Of a stretch of DNA of 64,000 nt, positions 32,712 through 41,646 are shown in pieces (position 1 is the stretch's first letter; each line of letters starts with the position of its first letter). A model generated the notes under the pieces. It was not told the origin of the DNA. It did no database searches and saw nothing but the letters and a program-made list of their open reading frames with translations. The stretch is from Rhizobium rhizoryzae (GTDB taxonomy: Bacteria; Pseudomonadota; Alphaproteobacteria; Rhizobiales; Rhizobiaceae). Both the position numbers and the translations under genes were made by a program. The DNA lies in NCBI RefSeq assembly GCF_011046895.1, contig NZ_CP049250.1, forward strand, positions 3,311,737 to 3,375,736, given 5' to 3'.

Positions 32712-34226
32712 TCATTTTGCCCTGTCTGCCACCGGCAGGCGAATGGGCTTCAACATCAGCGCCGCAATGAGGCCCACCACGGCAAAACCTGCCGCCGTGA
32801 GGAACATCGGCTCGAAGGCACTGGCATAGGCGTTGGCGATGGCCTGACGCGCGGCGTCCGGCAGCTTGGCCATCTGGTCCGGCGAAATGGCCGCCGCATT
32901 CTCGACGCCGGGAATGCTGACGCCATGCATGTGCGAAGCGATGACCGCACCATAGACGGAGATTGCAATTGCCGCACCGCCCATGCGTGTCAGCGTGACG
33001 GCACCGGTAGCCGATCCCACATCGGCGCGGGGCGTGGCGTTCTGCACACCGATGATCGGCCCCTGCTGGCCAAGCCCGACAGACAGGCCCTGCAGCAGCA
33101 TGATGATACCGACAAAGACCAGCGAGCTTCCCGCATGCAATTGCGAGAACAGCAGCAGCGTGATGATATTCATCACGAGGCCCGCCACCACGAAGGGCTT
33201 GTAGCGCCCCGTGATCGAAATGAGACGACCGGCCGTCAGCGAGCCGATGACGATGCCGCCCGTGACCGCGATGAAGAAAAGCCCTGCCTGCGTGGGCGAC
33301 AGCGCCGTCGTGGTTTGCAGGAAGAGCGCGAAATAGTTGACCATGCCGATGGCGACGCCGCCGGTCATCAAAGAGACAATCAGGAACAGCGAGAAGGTGG
33401 AATCCTTGAACAGGCGAAGCGGAACGATCGGTTCCGGTACGCGCCGCTCCACCATGACCCAGGCAATGGCGGAGACAACGCCAAGCGCGAGGACGGCAAG
33501 ACTGCCGAGCGAGAAGATCGAGCCGAACAGCGAAACGCCATCCGTCAGCAGCACGACGCAGGTACTGGCCACTGCCAGGAGGATTGCACCGAGATAATCG
33601 ATCTTCGGCTGGCGGCTGGGGCGCCGGTTCGGCAGCAGGAAGATGAGGCCCGCGAGAACCACGATGCCGATGGGCAAATTGATGAGGAAGATGGAGCGCC
33701 AGCCGAAAAGATCGCTCATGGTGCCGCCGATCAGTGGCCCGAGACTGCCCGAGGCCATGATGACGAGGCTGGAATAGCTCTGGTAACGCGCCCTCTCCCG
33801 CGGCTCGAACAGATCGGCATTGATGGCGAAGATGGAGACCATGATGCCGCCGCCGCCCAGCCCTTGAAACACGCGCGCTGCGATCAGCGAATTCATCGAC
33901 CAGGCGAGACCGCAGAGCAGAGACCCGATGGTGAAGAGCGTGACGGCGCCGATCATCACATATTTGCGGCCAAACAGGTCACCCAGCTTGCCATAGACCG
34001 GCATGACGGCGCTGGTAGCCAGCAGAAAGGCAGACCCCACCCAGCCGAACCTTTCCAGTCCGCCAAACTCGCCCACGATCGTCGGCAGGGCAGTCGACAC
34101 GATCTGGTGGTCGAGGGTCGCCATGAACATGGCGGTGAGCAGAAAGAGGAAGATGACAAGACGACGGGCGTGACTGGTCACCAGAGGGCTGGCCATCTGA
34201 TCGGCCGGGCGGGAGGGCATATCCAT
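32712..34226 (-). CDS. DHA2-family MFS multidrug efflux transporter
   Basis: A 504-residue transporter of the 14-helix EmrB/QacA class. The start region FLFLLTAMFMATLDHQIVST contains motif D1, and PVYGKLGDLFGRKYVM is motif A; GLGGGGIMVSIFAI is the segment-4/5 region. It would export toxic compounds using the proton gradient. It is divergent from the MarR gene at 34341, with two palindromic operators in the shared region, one over its own promoter, so it is probably repressed by that MarR and induced by its substrates. A downstream in-frame ATG (34196) is possible. Confidence 0.88.
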   Translation of the reverse strand: MDMPSRPADQMASPLVTSHARRLVIFLFLLTAMFMATLDHQIVSTALPTIVGEFGGLERFGWVGSAFLLATSAVMPVYGKLGDLFGRKYVMIGAVTLFTIGSLLCGLAWSMNSLIAARVFQGLGGGGIMVSIFAINADLFEPRERARYQSYSSLVIMASGSLGPLIGGTMSDLFGWRSIFLINLPIGIVVLAGLIFLLPNRRPSRQPKIDYLGAILLAVASTCVVLLTDGVSLFGSIFSLGSLAVLALGVVSAIAWVMVERRVPEPIVPLRLFKDSTFSLFLIVSLMTGGVAIGMVNYFALFLQTTTALSPTQAGLFFIAVTGGIVIGSLTAGRLISITGRYKPFVVAGLVMNIITLLLFSQLHAGSSLVFVGIIMLLQGLSVGLGQQGPIIGVQNATPRADVGSATGAVTLTRMGGAAIAISVYGAVIASHMHGVSIPGVENAAAISPDQMAKLPDAARQAIANAYASAFEPMFLTAAGFAVVGLIAALMLKPIRLPVADRAK

Positions 34227-34252
34227 GAGCTGATCCTGAATTTTGGCAATTC

Positions 34253-34305
34253 ATGTGCTGAACGCACATAATTGTCAACGTCAAACGCATGTGTTCTGCA
34301 CATGC
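34253..34305. promoter_or_regulatory. Two MarR-type operators in divergent promoter
   Basis: Operator 1 (34253-34269): ATGTGC and GCACAT separated by 5 bases. Operator 2 (34287-34305): GCATGTG and CACATGC, also 5 apart. Centres are 35 bp apart, about 3.3 turns. A minus-strand TTGACA (34278-34273) with 17 bp spacing to CATGAA (34255-34250) could drive the efflux gene, with operator 1 across it. Confidence 0.7.
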
Positions 34306-34340
34306 TTGAACAGAACATACATTTGTTATACGGCTTCGCC

Positions 34341-34853
34341 ATGACGAAGGATCACGCACATCTGCGCAACGTGGAAAGCGCCAATCCCGATGCGCAACGC
34401 ATCGGCGATACGATGACGCGCATGCGGGTGATGATGGGTCGCCGTGTCATCAGCCGTCTGGCCATTGCACGGGCGGCACCGGGGCTCGAGCTTTCGCAGC
34501 TGGACATTCTCGATGTCGTGCGGCGCCTGCGCGCCGACCAGCAACCGGTGACCGTGGGCGCAATTGCCGATGCCATGCGGCTGGATGCATCGCGCGGCAG
34601 CCGGCTGGTGGCCGAACTGGTCGCCCGCGGAATCTTGCGCCGTGACGCCTGCCAGGAAGACGGGCGCCGCTCGCTCATCCAGATCACGGATGCCGGCGAA
34701 GCCCTTCTGTCAGAACTGCGCAATGTCAAACAGGGCATGATCGAGCAGGTTCTGGAGGACTGGAGCCCGGAAGAACGTCACGTCTTCGGTGCCCTGTTCG
34801 AACGCTTCATCGACCGCTTCGACCAGATCGCGCAGCTTTCCGATCAGGAGTGA
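34341..34853 (+). CDS. MarR-family regulator of the efflux gene
   Basis: A 170-residue MarR regulator. The winged helix spans about 60-120: TVGAIADAMRLDASRGSRLV as recognition region and RDACQEDGRRSLIQITDAGE as wing. Helices at both ends (12-45 and 135-165) would form the dimer interface. The start at 34341 was chosen as the ATG closest to the usual family length; no strong ribosome binding site is visible. It is divergent from the DHA2 efflux gene and 48 bp before the region controlling bioB. Confidence 0.85.
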   Translation: MTKDHAHLRNVESANPDAQRIGDTMTRMRVMMGRRVISRLAIARAAPGLELSQLDILDVVRRLRADQQPVTVGAIADAMRLDASRGSRLVAELVARGILRRDACQEDGRRSLIQITDAGEALLSELRNVKQGMIEQVLEDWSPEERHVFGALFERFIDRFDQIAQLSDQE

Positions 34854-34896
34854 TCTCCGGCAACAGCCTCATCGCCTTGTGACGTCCTTCGTAAAA

Positions 34897-35010
34897 TTAT
34901 CTATAAAATTGTGCGCTTACTTGTGAATCTTCAGCATTGCCTCCGTTCGCGGTTGCGGCAACGAGATTTTTGTGACTGTATGCGCCACTCTGTTTCGAAA
35001 TTATAGATAA
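34897..35010. promoter_or_regulatory. Two BioR-type boxes before bioB
   Basis: TTATCTATAA at 34897-34906 and its exact reverse complement TTATAGATAA at 35001-35010. Both match the known BioR operator of alphaproteobacteria (TTATMKATAA), which a GntR-family repressor uses to control biotin genes. The second box ends 10 bp before the bioB start codon. Confidence 0.85.
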
Positions 35011-35020
35011 AAGGTGGCTT

Positions 35021-36034
35021 GTGGATAGCGGCATCGTCAGGGGCTATGAGGGGAGGTCCAAGGCAGGTTCTCCGGACATCCGTTTGGACTGGACCGTGGA
35101 GGAAATTCTGGCGGTGCATCAGCTGCCGCTGCTGGAGCTGGTTGGTCGCGCCAATGCCGTTCACCGTGAGCATCACGATCCCAACAAGGTGCAGAAGGCG
35201 AGCCTGCTTTCCATCAAGACCGGCGGCTGCCCGGAAAACTGCGCCTATTGTCCGCAGTCGGCGCATCATCGCGAGGTGGACCTGACGAAGGACCGGCTGA
35301 TGGACCCGGCCAAGGTGATCGGCCTTGCAGCCAAGGCCAAGGCGGCGGGTGCCGAGCGCTTCTGCATGGGAGCGGCCTGGCGCGAGGTGCGCGATGGCAA
35401 GGATTTCGACGCCGTGGTGCAGATGGTGGAAGGCGTGCGGGATCTCGGAATGGAGGCCTGCGTGACGCTGGGCATGCTGAAGCCCCACCATGCGGCACGG
35501 CTCGCAGCGGCAGGATTGACAGCCTATAACCACAATCTCGATACGAGCCCGGAATTCTATAGCGAGATCATCACCACCCGCACTTACGAAGACCGGCTGG
35601 AGACGCTGGCAACCGTTCGCTCCTACGGCATCGATCTCTGCTGCGGCGGCATCATTGGCATGGGAGAGAGCCTGCGCGACCGCGCCTCCATGCTGCATGT
35701 TCTCTCGACGATGAACCCGCACCCCGAAAGCGTGCCGATCAATGCACTGGTGCCGGTCGAAGGCACGCCGCTCGGGCATCGCACGCCCATCGATCCGCTG
35801 GAACTGGTGCGCATGGTAGCAACGGCGCGGATCGTGATGCCGACGTCCACGGTACGCCTGTCGGCGGGGCGCTCAAGCCTGAACCGGGAAGCGCAGATCC
35901 TCTGCCTGATTGCCGGAGCAAATTCGGTCTTCTACGGCGACAAGCTGCTGACCACGCCCAATGCAGAGCTTGGCGAGGATGCCGCCCTTTTCGGCGCTAT
36001 TGGCGCAGAAGTTCAGGATACTGCTTCGATCTGA
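35021..36034 (+). CDS. bioB: Biotin synthase
   Basis: A 337-residue radical SAM enzyme that inserts sulphur into dethiobiotin, the last step of biotin synthesis. The SAM-cluster cysteines are in CPENCAYC (C70, C74, C77); CMGAAWR and [14 protein letters not shown] are BioB signatures, as is the region around RLSAGR (an Arg ligand of the 2Fe-2S cluster). Translation starts at GTG 35021; the region upstream is AT-rich with the BioR boxes. It stands alone: no bioF, bioD or bioA follows, unlike the bioBFDA operon of many relatives. Dethiobiotin may come from genes elsewhere or from uptake. Confidence 0.95.
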   Translation: MDSGIVRGYEGRSKAGSPDIRLDWTVEEILAVHQLPLLELVGRANAVHREHHDPNKVQKASLLSIKTGGCPENCAYCPQSAHHREVDLTKDRLMDPAKVIGLAAKAKAAGAERFCMGAAWREVRDGKDFDAVVQMVEGVRDLGMEACVTLGMLKPHHAARLAAAGLTAYNHNLDTSPEFYSEIITTRTYEDRLETLATVRSYGIDLCCGGIIGMGESLRDRASMLHVLSTMNPHPESVPINALVPVEGTPLGHRTPIDPLELVRMVATARIVMPTSTVRLSAGRSSLNREAQILCLIAGANSVFYGDKLLTTPNAELGEDAALFGAIGAEVQDTASI

Positions 36035-36048
36035 ACCAGCATGGCGGA

Positions 36049-36070
36049 GAGCGGCCACGGGAGGCCGCTC
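36049..36070. terminator. Hairpin between convergent genes
   Basis: GAGCGGCC (36049-36056) and GGCCGCTC (36063-36070) form a perfect stem with a 6-base loop between the bioB stop and the diguanylate cyclase stop. No T-run, so termination is uncertain. Confidence 0.45.
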
Positions 36071-37613
36071 ACTCGGCCGGACAGGCCTCTGCCAGAAGCG
36101 AGCGCCCGGAAACGATACGGGTCATTGGGGCGACCTCCAGCTTGTCGCGCCCTCCGGCCTTGGCCTCGTACATGGCCGCATCGGCGCGGGCCAGAAGCTC
36201 CTCCGGCGTTGTTCCATCCTTCGGGAAGAAGGCCACCCCCATGCTGGATGTGGCATGAATGCTGTGACCCTCGAACTCGATGGGCGCCGCCATGAGCCTG
36301 CGGATCTCATCCAGCCGCCGCAGGACATGCGCCTCATCCTGCATCGGATTGCTGAAGACGATGGCGAATTCATCGCCCCCCAGCCGGACTGCGAGATCCG
36401 TGGAGCGGATCGACTCGATGAGCCTCTGCGAAATCACCTTCAGGACCTCGTCGCCCACGGCATGTCCGAGCCCGTCATTGATCTGCTTGAAATTGTCGAG
36501 GTCGATATAGGCGACCGTGATCTTGCGATTTTCGCGCGCCGCCTGCGCAAGTGCCCGGCTGAACTGCGGCCAGAACAGAGCGCGGTTCGGCAGGCCCGTC
36601 AGCGGATCGTGATGCGCCATATAGCGAATTTTCTGCTCGTTTCGGGCCCGTTCAATGGCGATGCCAGCGAGATCCGAGGCAAGGCTCGTCATCCGGATTT
36701 CCGCCTCGCTCGGTTCGCGAACGGTTTGCGAATAGAGAGCAAAGGTCCCGAGGACAGCGCCATCCGCACCCATGAGGGGTGTCGACCAGCAGGAACGCAA
36801 ATCGAAGGCGCCTGCCAGTTCCTTGAAGTCGCTCCAGAGCGGATCGGTCTGGATATCGCGCACGATGACAGCCTCGCGGCGCCATGCAGCGGTTCCGCAG
36901 GAGCCGACGCGCGGCCCGATCTGGACGCCGTCGACAATCCGGGTATAGGCATCCGGCAGGCTGGGGGCGGCGCCATGCCGCAAAGTGGCGGTCTCTTCTT
37001 CGAACAGAAGAATGGATGCGCAGATACCCGTCAAAGGCTGCTGCACCATCAGGCAGATCCGCTCCAGAATGTCCCGCAGCGGCTTGCCTCTGGCGATCAT
37101 CTCCAGCGTCTGTGCGTAGGCCAGACGGGTTTCATCATGCTGCTTGCGTTCAGTGATGTCACGCGACATGACCATCAGGCCGACGACCTGGCCTTCATCG
37201 CCACGCAGCGGCGTTCGGGTGGTGAACAACCAGACCTTGCGGCCATCCGGCTCGGCAATGACCTCCTCGCGCTCATCCACCGTGCCGCGCGCCATCAGTT
37301 CCTGTTCCAGCAGAAACCGGGCCTCGGCCTCATCGCAATAAATGTTTTCGGCGGTCAATGTCAGCGGTGCGTGGGTGCGCATGCGCGACATGGCTGCCGA
37401 ATTGGCAAACACAAGCCGCCCCAGCCGGTCGGTCATATGCACTTCTTCGGAAAACTGGTCCAGCAGCGCGCGGGCGTCGAGCGTCTGGATGACGGTCGAG
37501 TGACCGTCCTCTGCGGAAAACAAGGTCGAAATCCGGATCAGGCGCTGGCGCAAATCCTGTAGCGTATCATCCGGCAACAGTGAGGAACCGCTGCCAGCCA
37601 TAGCATCTGTCAT
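36069..37613 (-). CDS. Diguanylate cyclase with PAS and GAF domains
   Basis: A 514-residue cytosolic signalling protein with a PAS-like domain (about 45-165), a GAF domain (about 180-325) and a GGDEF domain (about 340-500). The active-site motif is RLGGDEFAIVF and is intact; DLDNFKQINDGLGHAVGDEV is the metal-binding helix region. It should make cyclic di-GMP in response to an unknown signal. No inhibitory RxxD site was checked in detail. The ATG at 37613 has GGGGAGAG upstream, in preference to an earlier start at 37643. Confidence 0.9.
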   Translation of the reverse strand: MTDAMAGSGSSLLPDDTLQDLRQRLIRISTLFSAEDGHSTVIQTLDARALLDQFSEEVHMTDRLGRLVFANSAAMSRMRTHAPLTLTAENIYCDEAEARFLLEQELMARGTVDEREEVIAEPDGRKVWLFTTRTPLRGDEGQVVGLMVMSRDITERKQHDETRLAYAQTLEMIARGKPLRDILERICLMVQQPLTGICASILLFEEETATLRHGAAPSLPDAYTRIVDGVQIGPRVGSCGTAAWRREAVIVRDIQTDPLWSDFKELAGAFDLRSCWSTPLMGADGAVLGTFALYSQTVREPSEAEIRMTSLASDLAGIAIERARNEQKIRYMAHHDPLTGLPNRALFWPQFSRALAQAARENRKITVAYIDLDNFKQINDGLGHAVGDEVLKVISQRLIESIRSTDLAVRLGGDEFAIVFSNPMQDEAHVLRRLDEIRRLMAAPIEFEGHSIHATSSMGVAFFPKDGTTPEELLARADAAMYEAKAGGRDKLEVAPMTRIVSGRSLLAEACPAE

Positions 37614-37835
37614 AAGCAATCTCTCCCCGCGCACATTCGACATATCCGGGCTCTGCCACTGTCCCGCCGCTGGCAGAGATAACTCCCGAACTATGCACGC
37701 GTAGGCGCAACGGTGTTAATAATGGGGTACAATCCCTTACCCTTGCTTAACTTGCACGGTGCAAAACGAAGAGATTTTCATTTGCGCGGAGCAGGCGTGA
37801 ATCCGGTGCTTCAATCCGATACAGTGGCGATGCCA

Positions 37836-39239
37836 ATGAGTGAGCGCATCAGGATGAACTTTATTAAGTCTTTGTCACGCCGGGACTTTTTCCTGCTCAG
37901 TGCGGCAGCGGGAACTTCGATGATTCGTCCCTCTTTCTCTGAGGCTGCCTCACGCCCGGAGACGAAGCCGGAACTTCGCGGCACAATCGACCCCGGCCGC
38001 TATGGTCTGGTAGCGGACGCTTCTCGCTCAAGCGCTTCCTATCTCGGCGATCTTCTGCGCAAGGCGGCGGCGCGCGATATGCCGGTCTTCCTGCCGCCTG
38101 GCACCTATCCTCTCTCGCAGCTGGATCTTCCGGAGAATACGCGACTGACCGGCATTGCCGGTTCCAGTCGCATCGTCTTCACCGGCGGCAGTCATTTCCT
38201 GCGGGCGCGCGGGCTGAAACGCCTCAGCCTTTCCGGCCTTGTCATCGATGGCGCCAACCTGCCACCTTCCGCCGAGGCGAAGGCTCTGCTTTCCGCGCAA
38301 TCGATCAGCGACCTGATGATCGAGGATTGCGAAATTACCGGCTCGCGCCTGAGCGGCATTCACCTGCAGGCATGCCGCGCCACGCTTCGCCGCAACCGCA
38401 TCGGCAATGTGGCGGAATACGGCGTTCTGGCCGTCGATGGCGTGAACAGTGCCATGACCGACAATGAGGTTACGAACTGCGGCAATGGCGGCATTCTGGT
38501 GCATCGCTCCGTCAAAGGGTCCGACCGCACCATGGTGACCGGGAACAGGATCATCAGATCACGGGCTGATTATGGTGGCACCGGTCCCTTTGGCAATGCG
38601 ATCAACCTCTACCGCGCCGATGATGTGCTCGTCAGCGGCAACCACATTGCTGACAGCGCCTTCACGGCCATTCGCGCCAATGCAGCCTCCAATGTGCAGA
38701 TCACCAACAACCAATGTCTCAACTCCGGCGAAACCGCGATCTATTCCGAGTTCGGCTTCGAAGGAGCGCTGGTCAGCGGCAATCTGGTGGATGGCGGCGC
38801 GAACGGCATTTCCGTCGTGAACTTCGACTCCGGCGGCAGGCTGGGCGTCATCTCCAGCAATATCGTGCGCAATATCCGGGATACTGGCCCCTACGTGCAT
38901 GACAGCGTCGGCTTCGGCTATGGCATTGCGGCGGAGGCAGACGTCGTGATTTCGGCCAATGTGGTTGAGCGCGTGGCTCGCTTCGGGCTTCTGGCGGGCT
39001 GGGGCGCCTATCTGCGCAATGTGCTGGTCACCGGCAACATCATCCGCGAGGCGCAAACAGGCATGGCCGTTTCCGTGGTGGAAGAGGCCGGACAAGCGAC
39101 CATAGCCAACAATCTGTTCGAGAAGACACCCAAGGGCGCCATCATCGGGTATCGCTGGCACGATGCAGCAACAGGCGATCTCGTTGCCGGCAGCAGCGCG
39201 CACAAGCACCTGACGATCATGAACAATCGGAGTGGTTGA
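37836..39239 (+). CDS. Tat-exported parallel beta-helix protein (TIGR03808-like)
   Basis: A protein of about 467 residues with a twin-arginine signal (SLSRRDFFLLSAAAGTSM) and a long parallel beta-helix, visible as many repeats of the type xNxIxxxxxxGIxxxxxxxxxVxxN (for example NRIGNVAEYGVLAVDG, NHIADSAFTAIRANAAS, NIIREAQTGMAVSV). This combination is that of a conserved alphaproteobacterial family known only as a Tat-translocated repetitive protein; polysaccharide binding or lyase activity is a common guess. Start codons at 37830, 37836 and 37854 are all possible; none has a strong binding site. Confidence 0.83.
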   Translation: MSERIRMNFIKSLSRRDFFLLSAAAGTSMIRPSFSEAASRPETKPELRGTIDPGRYGLVADASRSSASYLGDLLRKAAARDMPVFLPPGTYPLSQLDLPENTRLTGIAGSSRIVFTGGSHFLRARGLKRLSLSGLVIDGANLPPSAEAKALLSAQSISDLMIEDCEITGSRLSGIHLQACRATLRRNRIGNVAEYGVLAVDGVNSAMTDNEVTNCGNGGILVHRSVKGSDRTMVTGNRIIRSRADYGGTGPFGNAINLYRADDVLVSGNHIADSAFTAIRANAASNVQITNNQCLNSGETAIYSEFGFEGALVSGNLVDGGANGISVVNFDSGGRLGVISSNIVRNIRDTGPYVHDSVGFGYGIAAEADVVISANVVERVARFGLLAGWGAYLRNVLVTGNIIREAQTGMAVSVVEEAGQATIANNLFEKTPKGAIIGYRWHDAATGDLVAGSSAHKHLTIMNNRSG

Positions 39240-39336
39240 TCTAAAAATATCATGGCCAGTTCACGGGGATTGAGCTTTTCTCCGACCTCGGCCCTCCCTA
39301 CTCTGCGAGCACCACGATCAAAAGGGATTGCAAGAC

Positions 39337-40002
39337 ATGATCAAACTCTACGGCTCCTACCGTTCGCGCGCCACGCGCCCGCTCTGGCTTCTGGCAGAAC
39401 TCGGGATCCCGTTCGAGCATATTCCGGTGGTGCAGGCCAAGAGACTGGAAAACCCGCTCGCCTCCGGTGCACCGATCAATACCCAGTCTGAAGCCTTTCT
39501 CTCTGTAAACCCGATGGGCACCATCCCGTCCATGGAAGACGGTGATGTCAAAGTCCATGAATCGCTCGCCATCACGCTTTATCTTGCCAAGAAGTACGGC
39601 GGTGATCTTGGCCCCCGCGATGTCGCTGAAGATGCGGCGATGATGCAATGGTCGCTGTTCGTTGCGACAGAAATTGAGACGACGGCCCTGAAGATTTCCT
39701 ATGCTTCGCTGGGTGAACAGACCGACGAGACAAGGGCGACGATGGAAGCGGCCGCTGCGGCACTTATCCGCTCCTTCGACGTGCTGGAAAAGCACCTGGA
39801 AGCCAGGACCTGGATGGTGGGCGAGCGCTTCACCGCGGCCGATATCAACGTCGCTGAAATCGTGCGCTACGCTCAACCCTACGCGCCTCTGTTCGAGACC
39901 CGCCCTGCCCTCAAGGGCTGGCTGGAGCGGGCGCAGGCCCGCCCCGCCTTCAAGGCGATGTGGGAGAAGCGGCTGGCGGAGCCTGCATCCGGGCCAGTCT
40001 GA
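39337..40002 (+). CDS. Glutathione S-transferase
   Basis: A 221-residue GST-fold protein. The N-terminal thioredoxin-like domain (1-80) starts MIKLYGSYRSRATRPLWLLA, with the VNPMGTIPSMEDGD cis-Pro strand and the VHESLAITLYLAKKYG glutathione-binding segment (the ES pair). The helical C-terminal domain (90-221) has GERFTAADINVAEIV. Likely glutathione conjugation or reduction; substrate unknown. AAAGGG precedes ATG 39337. Its 3' end overlaps the end of the opposite-strand DUF2087 gene by 53 bp. Confidence 0.88.
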   Translation: MIKLYGSYRSRATRPLWLLAELGIPFEHIPVVQAKRLENPLASGAPINTQSEAFLSVNPMGTIPSMEDGDVKVHESLAITLYLAKKYGGDLGPRDVAEDAAMMQWSLFVATEIETTALKISYASLGEQTDETRATMEAAAAALIRSFDVLEKHLEARTWMVGERFTAADINVAEIVRYAQPYAPLFETRPALKGWLERAQARPAFKAMWEKRLAEPASGPV

Positions 40003-40660
40003 ACTGTTCGCGGCCTGATGGTCTTGGAACAATCCCTGCCCGCTTGCGCTCCTGCAGGCGGGCAATCAGGCTTGCCGCTTCCGCGGGCGGTTTTGTTTCC
40101 ACCCGGCGATAGACCTTGCAGTCCAGCGAGCGGGTCATCATACCCCAGTCGATCATCTCGCGGCGCATCAGCACGTGATCCCCAAAGCCATTCAACGCTT
40201 TGAGGACTACATTGACCTCCGGCTCGGTCAGATCCCGTCTGGATGGCATCGCCGCCCAGCACCACCACAATGCCAGCCGTTGATGCGAGGTCTTTTTCGG
40301 CCAGCGCAAAAGCACGCCGCTCGCATCGAAACAGCGCAGGATCTGCTCGATCTTGCGGTGATCGACGGGTTCAGGCTCTGGTGTCTCCCGCGCATCAAGA
40401 GGGCTTTCGGCGGCACCACAAGATGCTTCTTCCTCGCATCGGATTGTCCGAAAACCGGTGTCCACTTTTCGGTCCGATGCTTTCAAGTGCTGGAAATTCC
40501 GGAAGCCTGCGCTGCGGGCCAGAATGTTGAGAAGCTCCAGATGGCTGACCGGCCTATGATCCGTTCCGGTCTCGCGCGCCAGAAGCTCCCTGCGAATGGA
40601 TTTGGCGAAGGCGGAGACATCCGTCACCACCATGCCCGATACAGTTTTCGACATCGTCAT
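39950..40660 (-). CDS. DUF2087 protein with N-terminal glyoxalase-related segment
   Basis: A 236-residue protein of two parts. Residues about 14-65 (SIRRELLARETGTDHRPVSH then LELLNILARSAGFRNFQHLK) resemble the glyoxalase-related domain that begins several rhizobial proteins. Residues about 98-185 are a DUF2087 domain: KIEQILRCFDASGVLLRWPK, EVNVVLKALNGFGDHVLMRR, EMIDWGMMTRSLDCKVYRR. Between them SDRKVDTGFRTIRCEE is encoded by a palindromic repeat element (40436-40480). DUF2087 often follows an HTH domain in regulators; here it does not. The C-terminal 17 codons overlap the GST gene. Confidence 0.72.
   Translation of the reverse strand: MTMSKTVSGMVVTDVSAFAKSIRRELLARETGTDHRPVSHLELLNILARSAGFRNFQHLKASDRKVDTGFRTIRCEEEASCGAAESPLDARETPEPEPVDHRKIEQILRCFDASGVLLRWPKKTSHQRLALWWCWAAMPSRRDLTEPEVNVVLKALNGFGDHVLMRREMIDWGMMTRSLDCKVYRRVETKPPAEAASLIARLQERKRAGIVPRPSGREQFRLARMQAPPAASPTSP
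40436..40480. repeat. RIME-like palindrome inside a coding sequence
   Basis: Outer arms GCATCGGA and TCCGATGC (40436-40443 and 40473-40480); inner arms CCGAAAA and TTTTCGG (40448-40454 and 40466-40472). The core CCGAAAACCGGTGTCCACTT is typical of the rhizobial intergenic mosaic elements (RIME). It is read in frame within the DUF2087 gene and supplies the linker between its two domains. A related palindrome lies at 59704-59750. Confidence 0.7.
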
Positions 40661-40874
40661 TATCCTCGATATCGTGCCGTGGAATACTGTCGGTGGTCAC
40701 CGTCTTCCGACCCGGCACGAAGGACAACCTGTCGTGTAAACGGGAGTAATGGCAGGTTTAGCTCCCGTCAAGAACGGGCGGTGACGCCTGGGTGAACTGC
40801 GGACCCTCTGATACAAGGGATACGCATAGTTGCCGCAGACGTCAACCGGCTGACTCCGGGTACTGTTTCCAATG
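40661..40874. other. Intergenic region with one inverted repeat
   Basis: 214 bp between the DUF2087 start and the second GST stop. ACGGGAG (40740-40746) pairs with CTCCCGT (40762-40768). No gene is supported here. Confidence 0.3.
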
Positions 40875-41495
40875 TCAACCCGCAGCCTCTGCCGCCAGCG
40901 CTTCCCGCACAGCATCCCGCGCCTGCATGCGCTCGAAATGCGCCTTGACCCTGGGGAACTCGGCTATCTCTACGGCATCGCCCTTCAGCCAGCTGGACAT
41001 GGTGAAAAGATAGGGATCGGCAATCGAGAACCGGTCGCCCATCACGAAGTCGCCGGTCAGATCCTGCTCGATCAGGCGGAAGCCATCCCGCATGGTTTCG
41101 GGCACCTTGCGGCGCATATCCTCCAGCGAGGTGGGCTCGTTCGCCCAGCGGGAGCCGCGCGGTCCATGGGCATGGGCCACATGAACGGTGGACGCGATGA
41201 AGCTGTTGAAGGCCTGAAGCCGTGCCAGTTCGAACGGATTGTCGAGCGGCGCGAGTTTCTTGTCCGGCGCGATCTGCGCGATGTAGAACAGGATGGCCGG
41301 GGTTTCGGTAATGGTGCCCTCCGGCGTGACGAGCGCCGGGACCCGGCCTTTCGGATTGACCTTCAGATAGTCCGGTGAACGCTGCTGGCCTTCTGCGAAT
41401 TTCAGCCGTTTCAGCTCAAAGGGAAGTCCCGCCTCTCGAAGCGTTATATGTGAGGCGAGCGAGCAGGCACCCGGAGAGAAAAACAATTGATACAC
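40875..41495 (-). CDS. Glutathione S-transferase (second)
   Basis: A 206-residue GST-fold protein of the beta-like class. It begins VYQLFFSPGACSLASHITLR with a conserved Cys in SPGACS, typical of bacterial beta-class GST (the active-site cysteine), followed by VNPKGRVPALVTPEG and ITETPAILFYIAQ. The C-terminal domain has DRFSIADPYLFTMSSW. GTG 41495 was chosen as start because GGAGG lies 8 bases upstream and the protein then has a normal length; a TTG further up would add 19 residues. Confidence 0.88.
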   Translation of the reverse strand: MYQLFFSPGACSLASHITLREAGLPFELKRLKFAEGQQRSPDYLKVNPKGRVPALVTPEGTITETPAILFYIAQIAPDKKLAPLDNPFELARLQAFNSFIASTVHVAHAHGPRGSRWANEPTSLEDMRRKVPETMRDGFRLIEQDLTGDFVMGDRFSIADPYLFTMSSWLKGDAVEIAEFPRVKAHFERMQARDAVREALAAEAAG

Positions 41496-41646
41496 TTGGC
41501 GAATCCTCCACTTTCGGCTTGGCAGTTTTTCTATGTTTGTACAGTTGCGCAAGATGGGAAGTTGGGCTTTCCCGTTCGCGAAGGGTGATCCGGTTCAGCA
41601 CAGTCTGCGTTATTTCTGCATGTGTGCACGTAACAGGAGAACGACC

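Noticed and set aside
32643..34271. Plus-strand open frame of 542 codons
   Set aside because: It mirrors the DHA2 efflux gene. The translation is mostly Arg, Asp, His and Glu with no fold-like pattern.
35961..37562. Plus-strand open frame of 533 codons
   Set aside because: It lies antisense to the diguanylate cyclase gene, which has an intact GGDEF motif. No domain is visible in the shadow.
37651..37678. CTCTGCCA and TGGCAGAG inverted repeat as an operator
   Set aside because: It lies between divergent genes, but there is no matching promoter and no second copy; it may be chance or a weak structure.
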